NCBI RefSeq assembly: GCF_025351295.1
Contig: NZ_JANXWD010000164.1
Coordinates: forward strand, 1 to 42,925
DNA length: 42,925 nt
Direction of reading: 5' to 3'
Source of the DNA: Phenylobacterium sp.
Lineage (GTDB): Bacteria; Pseudomonadota; Alphaproteobacteria; Caulobacterales; Caulobacteraceae
The notes beneath the pieces are model-generated. The model had not been told where the DNA came from. It was given only the letters and a program-made list of their open reading frames with translations, and did no database searches. The translations under genes and the position numbers were made by a program. Below are positions 27,096-35,682 of the stretch, one piece after another (the first letter of the stretch is position 1; each line of letters begins with the position of its first letter).

Positions 27096-28361
27096 CTACG
27101 CCGCCGGCGCCGTCCGCTCCAGGGCAGGCCGTGCGGTGACGGTGGCCAGCAGGAAGGCCAGCGCCATCAGCCCGGACGCCAGGTAAATCGGCAGGCCCGG
27201 CATGTGGTAGGTCGCCTCGTGGCGGATCGACCAGGCGAACACCTCGCCATAGATCGGCGGGCCCAGGATGGCGGCGATCCCGGCCAGGCTCTGGTTGGCG
27301 CCCTGGAGCTGGCCCTGCTGCTGTGGCGGCAGGCGGCGGGTCATCAGGCCCTGCAGCCCCGGCATCATCAGGCTCCACAAGGCGAATACCGGCGCGCCCA
27401 GGAGGTAGAGGAAGCCCGTCGGCGCCGCGCCGTACCAGGCGAAGCCCAGCATCCCGGCCGTCGCCCCGATCAGGATCGCGTTGCGCTCGCCCACCCGCGC
27501 CACCACCGGCCCCACCAGGAACCACTGCACCAGCACGCCCAGCACCCCGGTCAGCAGGAAGGTCAGGCCCAGGATCTGCGGCGTCCAGTGGTAGCGGTGG
27601 GTGGTGTAGAGCACGAAGATCTGCGGCAGCACGATCTGGGCGAACTGGAACAGGAAGCCGATCCCGGCCAGGCCCAGCAGGCCCCGCTGCGACTGCAGCA
27701 GCCTGAGCGATCCCAGCGGGTTGGCCCGCTTCCAGTCATAGGTCTTGGCCCGCCGCTCGCGCGGCAGCGACTCCGGCAGGATGAACAGGCCGTACATGGC
27801 GTTCACGAAGGTCAGGCCGGCGGCCACGATGAACGGCGTCCGCAGGCCGAACTCGCCGCCGATGATCCCGCCCAGGGTCGGGCCGATGATGAAGCCGAAC
27901 GAGAACGCCGAGCCCATCCAGCCGAAGGTCTTGGCCCGCTGCTCGGGCGGGGTGACGTCGGCCAGGTAGGCGTTGGCGGTGGAGAAGCTGGCCGCCGTCA
28001 TCCCGTTCAGCACCCGCCCGAGGAACAGCCACCACAGCCCCGGCGCGAAGGCCATGAACAGGAAGTCGGTGGCCAGGCCGAACAGCGAGATCAGCAGCAC
28101 CGGCCGGCGACCGAACCGGTCGGCCATCATCCCCAGGATCGGCCCGCAGACGAACTGCATCAGCCCCCAGGTGGTGGCGAACAGCGCGTTCCATTCCGAG
28201 GCCGAGGCGGTGTCGCCGCCCGCGAACTGCTTGATCAGGTTCGGCAGGATCGGGATCATGATCCCGAACGAGATCGAGTTCATCAGCGCCAGGGCGAAGA
28301 TGAAGCCGAAGCTGGCCCGGCGGCCGCGCACCGCGCCGTCGACTGAGTCCTGCGCACTCAT
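27096..28361 (-). CDS. TCR/Tet-type major facilitator superfamily exporter
   Basis: A protein of 421 residues with twelve predicted membrane helices. The motif GMMADRFGRRPVLL between helices 2 and 3 is the MFS motif A. The sequence around helices 4-5 (NAYLADVTPPEQRAKTFGWMGSAFSFGFIIGP) matches the drug:H+ antiporter-1 group that includes TetA and related tetracycline-like exporters. Similarity to TetA is at group level only; no drug can be assigned. The ATG at 28361 has GGGGGAG six bases upstream. It lies 72 bases upstream of the protease gene and downstream of the SRPBCC gene. Confidence 0.88.
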   Translation of the reverse strand: MSAQDSVDGAVRGRRASFGFIFALALMNSISFGIMIPILPNLIKQFAGGDTASASEWNALFATTWGLMQFVCGPILGMMADRFGRRPVLLISLFGLATDFLFMAFAPGLWWLFLGRVLNGMTAASFSTANAYLADVTPPEQRAKTFGWMGSAFSFGFIIGPTLGGIIGGEFGLRTPFIVAAGLTFVNAMYGLFILPESLPRERRAKTYDWKRANPLGSLRLLQSQRGLLGLAGIGFLFQFAQIVLPQIFVLYTTHRYHWTPQILGLTFLLTGVLGVLVQWFLVGPVVARVGERNAILIGATAGMLGFAWYGAAPTGFLYLLGAPVFALWSLMMPGLQGLMTRRLPPQQQGQLQGANQSLAGIAAILGPPIYGEVFAWSIRHEATYHMPGLPIYLASGLMALAFLLATVTARPALERTAPAA

Positions 28362-28413
28362 GGCGTCTCCCCCGCGCGCACCATGAAACAAACCAGGAAC
28401 TGACGCAACATGG

Positions 28414-28884
28414 TCAGCTCACCCGCTCGCCGACCGCGCGGATCTGGTTTTGCCAGTACTCCGCCAGTCGGGCCAGCAGCGCTTGGTCGGGGAAGCGATG
28501 GCGCGCGGCGCTTTCGGCCGGAACCTGGTCGAAGCCGCGATGCTCGACGCTGACCCGGGTCTCGTCGCCGACCGCCTCGAACCGGACCTCGACCTCCGTG
28601 TGAAGATCCGGCGGGAACGCTGCCTGCCGCCAGGAGAACACCAGCCGGATGGGTGGTTCCCAGGCCAGCACCTTACCGATTTCGAACACCTTGCCGTTCG
28701 CCAGGGTCTCGATCAGCCGCCGATCTTCGCCGTCTTGCGCGAACGCCAGACGGCCCGGCGCGCGCGGCGTGGTCTGGAACAGGCCGCTAGGCCGCCACCA
28801 GTCGCCGATCTCGGCAGTGAAGACCGCGAACGCCCGCGCCGGCGTCGCCTTCACCCGCAGCGCGACATAGACCTTAGAGGTCAT
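28414..28884 (-). CDS. SRPBCC/AHSA1-domain protein
   Basis: A protein of 156 residues with the START/Bet v1-like helix-grip fold of the Aha1-C (AHSA1) family: KVYVALRVKATPARAFAVFTAEIGDWW at the N-terminus, GKVLAWEPPIRLVFSWR in the middle and VSVEHRGFDQVP near the end. These proteins bind hydrophobic ligands; most small members have unknown substrates. It is the last gene of the four-gene VOC-VOC-ArsR-SRPBCC operon, 15 bases after the arsR stop. AHSA1 genes often accompany ArsR regulators, so the pair could be a ligand-binding/repressor module. Confidence 0.88.
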   Translation of the reverse strand: MTSKVYVALRVKATPARAFAVFTAEIGDWWRPSGLFQTTPRAPGRLAFAQDGEDRRLIETLANGKVFEIGKVLAWEPPIRLVFSWRQAAFPPDLHTEVEVRFEAVGDETRVSVEHRGFDQVPAESAARHRFPDQALLARLAEYWQNQIRAVGERVS

Positions 28885-28899
28885 TCGGGGCCTTGGAGG

Positions 28900-29256
28900 T
28901 CATGCGTCGGGCCCGGTCTGGGCGGCGGTCTCGATATGGGCCTTGAACGCCAGGAGCTGGGCGCTCCACAGCCGTTCGCTCTCCTCCAGCCAGCGCAGCA
29001 GATGGACCATGGGTTCGGGCCTCAGCGCATAGATGCGCACGCGCGCATCGAACTCGGGATGGGATTCCTCGACCAGGCCGCTGATCCGCAGGGTCTTCAG
29101 GTGGCGGCTCATGGCCGGCGGGCTGATCGCCAGTTCTCGCGCCAGCTCTCCCGCCGCCCGCGGCCGCTGCGCCAGCAGGTCGACGACACGTCGCCGATGC
29201 GGATCGGCAAGGGCGGCCAGGGTACGGTCGACGGCGACGGAGGAGGCTCTCCCCAT
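28900..29256 (-). CDS. ArsR-family winged-helix repressor
   Basis: A protein of 118 residues with a winged-helix domain (about 8-85): LAALADPHRRRVVDLLAQRPRAAGELARELAISPPAMSRHLKTLRISGLV. The metal-binding ELCVCDL-type motif of true ArsR is absent, so it probably senses a non-metal signal (SdpR-like). It begins with ATG overlapping the stop of the VOC gene by one base (TGATG). A perfect inverted repeat in the operon promoter at 30201-30226 is the most likely operator, implying autorepression. Confidence 0.9.
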   Translation of the reverse strand: MGRASSVAVDRTLAALADPHRRRVVDLLAQRPRAAGELARELAISPPAMSRHLKTLRISGLVEESHPEFDARVRIYALRPEPMVHLLRWLEESERLWSAQLLAFKAHIETAAQTGPDA

Positions 29257-29711
29257 CAGACCCAGCCGGTGATCTTCAGCCCGCTCGCGGCCTCGGCCGC
29301 CTCGCGTGTGACCGCCTGTACCGTCTGGCCGACGGTCCAGATGTGGCCCTCGGGGTCGCGGCAGCGATAGGTGCGGTCACCGTAGAACTGGGTCTCCGGC
29401 GCCATCAGGATCTCGAACCCCGCCGCGCGCGCCCGCTCGCAATGGGCGTCGATGTCGGTGTCGATCTGAATATGCACCGTCTGGGTGTTCTTGCCGCCGA
29501 TCGAGGCCGGGCTGCGGTGGTCGTCGGTCCACTCGTTGCCGACCATCACCACGGCATTGCCGAACCGCATCTCGGAGTGGGCGACGGCGCCCTCTCCGTC
29601 CTCGATCAGCATCGAGAGCTCGAACCCGAACGCCGCTTCCAGGAACTCTAGCGCCGCGCGGGGATCGCGGTAGCAGATCGCCGACATCAACGGCGCGCGC
29701 CAGTCAGCCAA
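29256..29711 (-). CDS. VOC-family (glyoxalase/bleomycin-resistance fold) protein 1
   Basis: A protein of 151 residues with the vicinal-oxygen-chelate fold: RDPRAALEFLEAAFGFELSML and, near the C-terminus, GDRTYRCRDPEGHIWTVGQ. The metal-ligand positions are partly preserved (His-Glu-type residues around HSEM and PEGH), but no substrate can be inferred. It overlaps VOC protein 2 by eight bases and arsR by one base, so it is translationally coupled to both. The similarity to VOC protein 2 suggests tandem duplication. Confidence 0.85.
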   Translation of the reverse strand: MADWRAPLMSAICYRDPRAALEFLEAAFGFELSMLIEDGEGAVAHSEMRFGNAVVMVGNEWTDDHRSPASIGGKNTQTVHIQIDTDIDAHCERARAAGFEILMAPETQFYGDRTYRCRDPEGHIWTVGQTVQAVTREAAEAASGLKITGWV

Positions 29712-30189
29712 GGCCGGCCTCCTTCAGCGAGGTGGCGGTCTTGAAGCCCAGGGCTTTCTCCACACCCGCCGCGTCATAGGCCGCGACCTCCTGGTTGAAG
29801 TTCCAGACGTGGCCCTCGGGATCCAGCGCGCGATAGGTGCGGGCGCCGTAGAACTGGTCCTCCGGCTCGGCGGTGATCACCGCCCCGGCGGCCCGCGCCC
29901 GCTCGCAGTGCGCATCGAGCCCGTCGTCCAGGTTGATGCGCAGGAACTGGGTGTTCACCCCCTCGACCGCGGCCGGGCTGCGCATGCGGGCCGCACCGAT
30001 TATCGCGCCCTCCCACTGGCCACCGACGTTCAGCGCGCCGCCGCGGAAGGTGACCTCGGAATGCGCCAGGTTGCCGTCGGCGTCCGTCACCAGGGCCGAG
30101 ACCTCGAAGCCGAACGCGGCCTCCAGGAACTTCAGCGCCGCGATGGGGTCCTTGTAGAAAACGGCGGGTACGAAGGTGGGCCGGTCCAT
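29704..30189 (-). CDS. VOC-family (glyoxalase-like) protein 2, first gene of the ArsR operon
   Basis: A protein of 161 residues, similar throughout to VOC protein 1: KDPIAALKFLEAAFGFEVSALV, LAHSEVTFRGGALNVGG and GARTYRALDPEGHVWNFNQ. Of two nearby ATGs I choose 30189, because AAGGA lies seven bases before it and only one before the upstream ATG. It is the promoter-proximal gene of the operon. PhnB/YdeG-like proteins of this kind have no firm function; the operon layout suggests binding or modification of a small molecule that also relieves ArsR. Confidence 0.85.
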   Translation of the reverse strand: MDRPTFVPAVFYKDPIAALKFLEAAFGFEVSALVTDADGNLAHSEVTFRGGALNVGGQWEGAIIGAARMRSPAAVEGVNTQFLRINLDDGLDAHCERARAAGAVITAEPEDQFYGARTYRALDPEGHVWNFNQEVAAYDAAGVEKALGFKTATSLKEAGLG

Positions 30190-30200
30190 GACCATTTCCT

Positions 30201-30246
30201 TGCGTTAATCTACAATATTTAACGCATATCGCAATTATATCGTCAA
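30201..30246 (-). promoter_or_regulatory. Promoter and probable ArsR operator of the VOC-VOC-arsR-SRPBCC operon
   Basis: TGCGTTAA at 30201-30208 and TTAACGCA at 30219-30226 form a perfect 8-bp inverted repeat with a ten-base spacer, in an AT-rich island. On the minus strand a TTGACG (30241-30246) is followed at 18 bases by TTAAAT, which overlaps the right arm. A repressor bound there would block RNA polymerase. The ribosome binding site of the first gene begins directly downstream. Confidence 0.6.
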
Positions 30247-30315
30247 GCGAAATAGCCGTCGCTCGGAGCCTGCGCTCGGCTGCTGGCATGGGCAAGGTTT
30301 GCGGCGCTCCGGCCG

Positions 30316-31527
30316 CTAGTGCGCCAGGGCCGGCGCCAGGTCCGCGAACTTTCCGTCGTTCGGCTCCGGAGCCACGCCCACCAGTCGGGCCAGCAGTGGA
30401 TAGACATCGACGTTGTCGAAGGTCTTCAGCCGCACGCCAGCGCGGAACGCCGGGCCGGACGCCACGAAGATCGCCGCCATCTCGGGACTGGCGTTGTCAT
30501 AGCCATGCTCGCCTCGCGACGGCTCCTTCGGGTGGTAATCGTGGGTCGTCAGCAGCCAGCCGGTCTGCGGCAGGCAGACGATCGGCGCTACGCGGGGGTT
30601 CTGGCCATAGTGCAGCTGCGCCGGGATCTTCGCCTTGGGCCAGCATTGCAGGTGCGGATGCGGCGCGGACAGGGCCGCCTCGACCTCCGCCTCATGCCCC
30701 GCGGTCGGGAAGATCGTGCCGATCGGCCCCATGTCGAGGGCCTTGTAGGCGTCCTTGGCGATCAGGTCGTCGAGGTAGATCGACCGTTCGGGGGCGGTGG
30801 CCGCCATGCCGTGGTCGGCCACCACAACGACGTTGGCGACGATCCCGCGCATCTTCAGCCCCGCCAGCAGGCGTCCGATGGCGGCGTCTACCGTGGCGGC
30901 GGCCTGGTTCACTTCATTGGAGTCCGGGCCGAACCGGTGCCCGGCCGTATCGACGATGTCGAAATAGAGCGTGAGGAACCGCGGCCGCTCCGCCGCCGGC
31001 TTGTCCAGCATCGCCAGGTCCTGGTCCACACGGGCGTCGGAAGCCATGTTCTGGTCGAAGGCCAGGAAATAGTGCGGCCGGATTCCATGGATCGCCGCCT
31101 CGGACCCCGGCCAGAATATCGGCGCGGTGACGATCCCCGCCTTCTCGGCCGTCACCCAGATCGGCTCGGCCCCATCCCACCAGCGGGCATCGCGCACCGC
31201 GTCGCGGTTGCCCATGCCGAACGTGACCCCTGGGATGGCGGGGTCCCGCATGTTGTTGGCGACGATCCCGGTCTCGTCGGGCCGCCGACCGGTGACCAGG
31301 GTGTAGTGGTTCGGGAAGGTCTTGGAGGGGAACGACGGCCGCATCGCCGCGCGCGCGCCATGCGCCGCCAAGCCTGACAGGACGGGAGTCACGCCGCGGT
31401 CAAGGTAGTCGGCTCTGAAGGCGTCGATGGAGATCAGTACGGTGAGCGGCCGCTCGGCCGCGACGGACGGGACGGCCACGCCCAGCAGGAGGACGGCGGC
31501 CAGCAGGCGGGCGAGGATGGTTCTCAC
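30316..31527 (-). CDS. Secreted ectonucleotide pyrophosphatase/phosphodiesterase-like hydrolase
   Basis: A protein of 403 residues of the alkaline-phosphatase superfamily, NPP branch. A signal peptide (about 1-24, ending SVAA) is followed by metal-site Asp35 (ISIDAFRAD), nucleophile Thr70 in FPSKTFPNHY, VDTAGHRFGP, the ADHGM motif and the last metal histidine in GEHGYDN. These two-zinc enzymes split phosphodiester or pyrophosphate bonds of nucleotides or lipids; the exact substrate is open. It starts at GTG 31527 with GGAG six bases upstream. The next gene, on the plus strand, is divergent. Confidence 0.92.
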   Translation of the reverse strand: MRTILARLLAAVLLLGVAVPSVAAERPLTVLISIDAFRADYLDRGVTPVLSGLAAHGARAAMRPSFPSKTFPNHYTLVTGRRPDETGIVANNMRDPAIPGVTFGMGNRDAVRDARWWDGAEPIWVTAEKAGIVTAPIFWPGSEAAIHGIRPHYFLAFDQNMASDARVDQDLAMLDKPAAERPRFLTLYFDIVDTAGHRFGPDSNEVNQAAATVDAAIGRLLAGLKMRGIVANVVVVADHGMAATAPERSIYLDDLIAKDAYKALDMGPIGTIFPTAGHEAEVEAALSAPHPHLQCWPKAKIPAQLHYGQNPRVAPIVCLPQTGWLLTTHDYHPKEPSRGEHGYDNASPEMAAIFVASGPAFRAGVRLKTFDNVDVYPLLARLVGVAPEPNDGKFADLAPALAH

Positions 31528-31618
31528 GGCGATCTCCGGCTGGAACGCCCCCACCTAGCCCGAGACGACGGTTCGGCGGAAGAGCGCGCGGGCGTTGGAA
31601 AGCGCCGCCGGGCCGCGT

Positions 31619-32215
31619 ATGGCTCGGCCGATGACGATCTCTGAGTCAGGCGGGTCGGATCTGGTCGCAGACCGGGAATGCGGCGACTGCACCGTCTGCT
31701 GCGTCCTGTTTCCGATCGACCAGCCGGACCTGGTCAAGCTCTCCGGGGTGGCCTGCCGGCATCGCGGTTCAACAGGCTGCGCGATCCATCCAGTGCGGCC
31801 CAATGTGTGCCGGGACTGGTTCTGCGGCTGGCGGCGGCTGCCGATGCTGGACGACGCCTGGCGGCCCGACCGCTCAGGGATCGTGGTGGTGTTCGACGAC
31901 GAGGGGGTCCCGGCCGGCTATCCGGAACGCCCGGCCCTGAAGTTCATCCTGATCGGCGACGAGCGCACCCTCTATACCCAGGCGTTCCTGGGCTATGTGG
32001 CCGGGCTGGTGGACGCCCGCGTGCCGGTCCTGCTGGCCATTCCCGGCCCGCCGGGCACGTTCGGCGCCAAGGCGTTCATGAACAGCCGCCTTGAGGCCTC
32101 GGTCGCGCGTCGCGACGCCGGCGAGATGATCCGCATCGCGGCGGACACCCTGAGTATCCTGCGCGCCGGCGACTTCGAGCAGGTCGGCTTCTCACACGGC
32201 GATCCGGCAGCCTGA
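31619..32215 (+). CDS. YkgJ-type cysteine-cluster (zinc- or iron-chelating) protein
   Basis: A protein of 198 residues. The N-terminal half has CGDCTVCCVLF, then CRH, CAIHP and CRDWFC, the CxxCxxCC...C...C...C pattern of the YkgJ family, thought to bind zinc or an iron-sulfur cluster. The C-terminal half is an unfamiliar alpha/beta region with no motif I can name. Function unknown. The ATG at 31619 is chosen; 31631 is also possible and neither has a strong ribosome binding site. It is convergent with the rplQ end of the ribosomal cluster, across the rplQ terminator. Confidence 0.8.
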   Translation: MARPMTISESGGSDLVADRECGDCTVCCVLFPIDQPDLVKLSGVACRHRGSTGCAIHPVRPNVCRDWFCGWRRLPMLDDAWRPDRSGIVVVFDDEGVPAGYPERPALKFILIGDERTLYTQAFLGYVAGLVDARVPVLLAIPGPPGTFGAKAFMNSRLEASVARRDAGEMIRIAADTLSILRAGDFEQVGFSHGDPAA

Positions 32216-32225
32216 GCCTGGAACG

Positions 32226-32255
32226 CAAAAGCCCCCGAGGCGACCCTCGGGGGCT
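32226..32255 (-). terminator. Rho-independent terminator of the ribosomal/alpha operon
   Basis: A perfect 11-bp stem (32230-32240 with 32245-32255, loop CGAC). On the minus strand it is followed by TTTTGCG. It lies 26 bases after the rplQ stop codon and closes the ribosomal cluster. The plus strand lacks a T-run, so it is not a good terminator for the YkgJ-type gene. Confidence 0.9.
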
Positions 32256-32281
32256 CTGCGGTCCTGCGATGGCAGGTACGG

Positions 32282-32701
32282 TTAGTCTTCGGCGCCGTAG
32301 CCGGCCTGGGCGGTCGGACCGGAGTCCTTGCCCTTTTCGGATGGGTCGCGGTCGACGAATTCGATGACGGCCATGGCGGCGTTGTCGCCGTGGCGGAAGC
32401 CGGCCTTCAGCACCCGGATATAGCCGCCGTTGCGTTCGGCGTAGCGCGGGCCCAGCACGGCGAACAGCTTGCCGACCTGCGCCACGTCACGCACCTGGCT
32501 GATCGCCTGGCGACGCGCATGCAGGTCGCCGCGCTTGCCCAGGGTGATCAGCTTCTCGACGAAGGGGCGCAGCTCCTTGGCCTTCGGCAGGGTGGTCACG
32601 ATCTGCTCGTGCTTGATCAGGCTGGCCGACATGTTGGCGAACATGGCGGTACGGTGGGCGGATGTGCGACCCAGTTTGCGGTGGGCGATACCGTGACGCA
32701 T
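32282..32701 (-). CDS. rplQ: 50S ribosomal protein L17
   Basis: A protein of 139 residues beginning [17 protein letters not shown], the standard L17 start, with [19 protein letters not shown] following. The C-terminal tail ([14 protein letters not shown]) is longer than in E. coli, as in other alphaproteobacteria. L17 lies near the peptide exit tunnel of the large subunit. The ATG at 32701 has GGAGA six bases upstream. It follows rpoA after a 201-base spacer containing a strong hairpin, an unusually long gap for these two genes. It is the last gene before the terminator. Confidence 0.97.
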   Translation of the reverse strand: MRHGIAHRKLGRTSAHRTAMFANMSASLIKHEQIVTTLPKAKELRPFVEKLITLGKRGDLHARRQAISQVRDVAQVGKLFAVLGPRYAERNGGYIRVLKAGFRHGDNAAMAVIEFVDRDPSEKGKDSGPTAQAGYGAED

Positions 32702-32731
32702 TTCATGTCTCCTGAGCCACCTGGGCCCACC

Positions 32732-32761
32732 GGACGCTCCCGTGTCCACGGGAAAGCGTCC
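32732..32761. other. Perfect hairpin in the rpoA-rplQ spacer
   Basis: GGACGCT-CCCGTG pairs with CACGGG-AGCGTCC around a two-base turn with a two-base bulge. It lies 30 bases upstream of the rplQ start. The absence of a T-run suggests an RNA-processing or regulatory hairpin, not a terminator. Confidence 0.55.
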
Positions 32762-32902
32762 TGCCTAACCAAGTCCCAGCCTGCTCCCGCCTGGGTCACT
32801 ACGAAGCGCCGGAGCCCTCCACCGCTGTTGCGGCTTCGTCGGGCCCAGACCGCCCCTCCTTCAGACTAAAAAGGGGCAGCCCGGAGTCGGCGAGAAAGCG
32901 GT

Positions 32903-33919
32903 CTACATCTGGTCTTCGAACTTCTTGGCCAACTCTTCGATGTTCTCGGGCGGCCAGTTGGGCACGTCCATGCCCAGGTGTAGACCCATCCCGGCGAGAA
33001 CTTCCTTGATCTCGTTCAACGACTTGCGCCCGAAGTTCGGTGTACGGAGCATCTCCGCCTCGGTCTTCTGGATCAGGTCGCCGATGTAGACGATATTGTC
33101 GTTCTTCAGGCAGTTGGCCGAACGGACGGAGAGCTCGAGCTCGTCGACCTTCTTCAGCAGCGCCGGGTTGAACGGCAGTTCCGGCTTCGCCTCGCCTTCG
33201 ACCTTCTTCTTCGGCTCTTCGAAGGTGATGAAGATCTGCAGCTGGTCCTGGAGGATGCGGGCGGCATAGGCCACCGCGTCCACCGGCGACACGGCGCCGT
33301 TGGTTTCCAGGTCCATGATCAGCTTGTCGTAGTCGAGGCTCTGGCCCTGGCGGGTCGGTTCGACCCGGTAGGCAACCCGCTTCACCGGCGAATAGAGCGC
33401 GTCGACGGCGATCAGGCCGATCGGGGCGTCCTCGGGGCGGTTCATCTCGGCCGGGACATAGCCCTTGCCGGTCTGGACCGTGAACTCCATGCGCACCTGC
33501 GCGCCCTCGTCCAGCGTACAGAGCACGTGGTCGGGGTTCAAGATCTCGATGTCGGACGGCGCCTCGATCTGGCTGGCCGTCACCGCGCCGGGGCCGTTGG
33601 CGCGCAGCGTCATCCGCTTCGGGCCCTCGGCGTGCATGCGCAGCGCCAGTTGCTTGATGTTCAGCACGATGTCGACCACGTCTTCGCGCACGCCTTCCAG
33701 CGACGAGAATTCGTGGACTACGCCGTCGATCTGCACCGCGGTCACAGCCGCGCCTTGCAGGGAGGAGAGCAGCACGCGCCGCAGGCTATTGCCCAGGGTC
33801 ACGCCGAAGCCGCGCTCGAGAGGTTCGGCCACCAGACGCGCCTTGCGGGCGGCGTCGGCGCCGGTCTCGATTTGCGGCTTCTCGGGACGGATGAGCTCGT
33901 TCCAGTTTCGTTCGATCAA
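32903..33919 (-). CDS. rpoA: DNA-directed RNA polymerase alpha subunit
   Basis: A protein of 338 residues. The N-terminal domain (about 1-235) dimerises and binds beta/beta-prime: it shows [29 protein letters not shown]. The C-terminal domain (about 255-325) reads [30 protein letters not shown], then [21 protein letters not shown], for UP-element and activator contact. The start is TTG ([15 protein letters not shown]), preceded by AGGGA six bases upstream. It is separated from rpsK by 74 bases. Confidence 0.98.
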   Translation of the reverse strand: MIERNWNELIRPEKPQIETGADAARKARLVAEPLERGFGVTLGNSLRRVLLSSLQGAAVTAVQIDGVVHEFSSLEGVREDVVDIVLNIKQLALRMHAEGPKRMTLRANGPGAVTASQIEAPSDIEILNPDHVLCTLDEGAQVRMEFTVQTGKGYVPAEMNRPEDAPIGLIAVDALYSPVKRVAYRVEPTRQGQSLDYDKLIMDLETNGAVSPVDAVAYAARILQDQLQIFITFEEPKKKVEGEAKPELPFNPALLKKVDELELSVRSANCLKNDNIVYIGDLIQKTEAEMLRTPNFGRKSLNEIKEVLAGMGLHLGMDVPNWPPENIEELAKKFEDQM

Positions 33920-33993
33920 CGTATGTCCCTCGAAAACGCAGGATCGCCGGCCGCAATACCGCGGACCGGCGTCAGGGATTGTAGTTCTTACGG

Positions 33994-34383
33994 CTAGACG
34001 CGCCGGCGCTTGGGCGGGCGGCAGCCGTTGTGCGGGATAGGTGTCACGTCCCGGATAGTGGTGATGGTCATGCCGACCGCCTGCAGGGCGCGCAGCGCCG
34101 ACTCACGGCCCGAGCCGGGCCCCGAGACGTTGACTTCCAGCGTGCGCACGCCGTGCTCGGCGGCCTTGCGGCCGGCGTCCTCGGCCGCCATCTGGGCGGC
34201 ATAGGGCGTCGACTTACGCGATCCCTTGAAGCCCATCAGGCCGGCGCTGGACCACGAGATCGCGTTGCCCTGGGCGTCGGTGATGGTGATCATGGTGTTG
34301 TTGAACGAGGCGTTCACGTGCGCCACGCCCGAAGTGATGTTCTTTCGCTCGCGACGTTTGACGCGCGCCGGTTCCTTAGCCAT
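33994..34383 (-). CDS. rpsK: 30S ribosomal protein S11
   Basis: A protein of 129 residues, the family length, with [38 protein letters not shown] and the C-terminal [19 protein letters not shown]11 sits on the platform of the small subunit next to the mRNA path. It follows rpsM by 15 bases. The ATG at 34383 begins [12 protein letters not shown]. Confidence 0.98.
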   Translation of the reverse strand: MAKEPARVKRRERKNITSGVAHVNASFNNTMITITDAQGNAISWSSAGLMGFKGSRKSTPYAAQMAAEDAGRKAAEHGVRTLEVNVSGPGSGRESALRALQAVGMTITTIRDVTPIPHNGCRPPKRRRV

Positions 34384-34398
34384 CGGAGATACGCTCTC

Positions 34399-34767
34399 TT
34401 ACTTCTTCTTGCCGGCGATCGGCTTGGCGGGACCCTTGCGGGTGCGGGCGTTAGTGTGGGTCCGCTGACCCCGGACCGGCAGGCCCTTGCGATGCCGCAG
34501 GCCGCGATAGCAGGCCAGATCCATCAGGCGCTTGATGTTGGTCGAGGTTTCGCGACGCAGGTCGCCCTCGACCATGTAGTCGCGGTCGATGGTCTCGCGG
34601 ATCTGCAGGACTTCAGCGTCGGTCAGCTGATTGACGCGGCGCGCGTCCTCGATGCCGACCTTGCTGACGATCTCGCGGGCCTTCGCCTCGCCGATGCCAT
34701 GAATGTACTGCAGCGCGACGACAACGCGCTTGTTCGTGGGGATGTTAACGCCAGCAATACGAGCCAC
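34399..34767 (-). CDS. rpsM: 30S ribosomal protein S13
   Basis: A protein of 122 residues: [25 protein letters not shown] at the start, and [24 protein letters not shown] at the end, which contacts tRNA and helix H38 of 23S RNA. It starts at GTG with AGGAG about eleven bases upstream. It is the first gene of the alpha operon; the 279-base gap to adk on its upstream side holds a promoter. Confidence 0.98.
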   Translation of the reverse strand: MARIAGVNIPTNKRVVVALQYIHGIGEAKAREIVSKVGIEDARRVNQLTDAEVLQIRETIDRDYMVEGDLRRETSTNIKRLMDLACYRGLRHRKGLPVRGQRTHTNARTRKGPAKPIAGKKK

Positions 34768-34820
34768 GTGGAACCTTCTCCTGGATCACGCAAGAGAAGC
34801 GCGAACGGCGCCCCGGCCCT

Positions 34821-34838
34821 CGACACCCATAGGTGTCG
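34821..34838. promoter_or_regulatory. Hairpin in the alpha-operon leader
   Basis: CGACACC (34821-34827) and GGTGTCG (34832-34838) pair perfectly around a CATA loop; CCGGC outside it can extend the stem. It lies between the predicted transcription start and rpsM, where some bacteria use leader RNA for ribosomal-protein feedback. No known leader motif could be matched. Confidence 0.4.
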
Positions 34839-34876
34839 GCCGGCGCGTCACTCGCGCTCTTTCGCGGAAGCGCTTC

Positions 34877-34904
34877 GTTATAGGAACAGGCGCCTCTCCG
34901 TCAA
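34877..34904 (-). promoter_or_regulatory. Sigma-70-type promoter for rpsM-rpsK-rpoA-rplQ
   Basis: On the minus strand TTGACG (34899-34904) and TATAAC (34877-34882) are separated by 16 bases, close to the Caulobacter housekeeping consensus. The start site would be near 34870, giving a leader of about 100 bases before rpsM. It probably makes the alpha operon partly independent of the spc operon. Confidence 0.7.
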
Positions 34905-35045
34905 TGGCGGAAACGCCCAAATGTGAACGAAATACTGCACGCGCAAGGGGCAATGCGCCCTCGCACGGGTAAGTGACGCCCTGGCCGTGGCCGGACGACG
35001 ACAAAGTAAGCACGGGCGGAGCCGATCCGCAATCCACAGGGGCGA

Positions 35046-35618
35046 TCAGCGGCCGACTCCGTTCAGGGCGGCGTCGATGCCGGCAGCCACGGTGTCCATC
35101 GTCCCCATGCCATCCACCTCGGTCAGCTTGCCCTGTCCCTGGTAGTAGGGCAGCAGCGGCGCGGTCTGGACGTTGTAGGCGTTCAGGCGGACCAGGAAGC
35201 TCTCCGGATTGTCATCGGGGCGGCCCGATTCGGCGAAGCGGCCGGCGATCCGCGACTTCAGCGCCTCGTCGTCGACCTTCAGCCGCAGCACCAGGTCGAT
35301 CTGGCTGCCGCGGCCCTTCAGCATGACGTCCAGGGCCTCGGCCTGCGGCAGGGTGCGCGGGAAGCCGTCGAAGATGGCGCCCCCCGCGGCTTCCGCCTCC
35401 GGCAGCCGCTGTTCGATCAGTTCGACGACGATCTCGTCGGAGACCAATTCGCCGCGCTGCATGATGCCGGACACCCGTTGGCCAAGCTCGGAGCCAGACG
35501 CGATGGCCGCGCGCAGCATGTCGCCCGTCGACAGCTGGACCATGTTGCGCCCGTCAACCAGGCGCTTGGCCTGGGTCCCCTTCCCCGCCGCCGGCGGACC
35601 GAACAGGATCAAATTCAT
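35046..35618 (-). CDS. adk: Adenylate kinase
   Basis: A protein of 190 residues of the short form. P-loop GPPAAGKGTQAK at 7-18, NMP-binding LSTGDMLRAAI, DGFPRTLPQAEAL, and a short LID region RIAGRFAESGRPDDNPESF without zinc cysteines, as usual for alphaproteobacteria. It interconverts ATP, ADP and AMP. A GGGGAGAG ribosome binding site precedes the ATG at 35618. It follows secY by 64 bases, the usual bacterial neighbourhood. Confidence 0.97.
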   Translation of the reverse strand: MNLILFGPPAAGKGTQAKRLVDGRNMVQLSTGDMLRAAIASGSELGQRVSGIMQRGELVSDEIVVELIEQRLPEAEAAGGAIFDGFPRTLPQAEALDVMLKGRGSQIDLVLRLKVDDEALKSRIAGRFAESGRPDDNPESFLVRLNAYNVQTAPLLPYYQGQGKLTEVDGMGTMDTVAAGIDAALNGVGR

Positions 35619-35682
35619 CTCGCTCTCCCCACACCAGCGCTCTTGATGGCGCCCGTCCCCTAGGTCAGTGAAGCGCCGACGC

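Noticed and set aside
25578..28346. A 922-codon plus-strand frame opposite htrA and the exporter gene
   Set aside because: His/Gln/Arg-rich antisense shadow of two well-identified genes.
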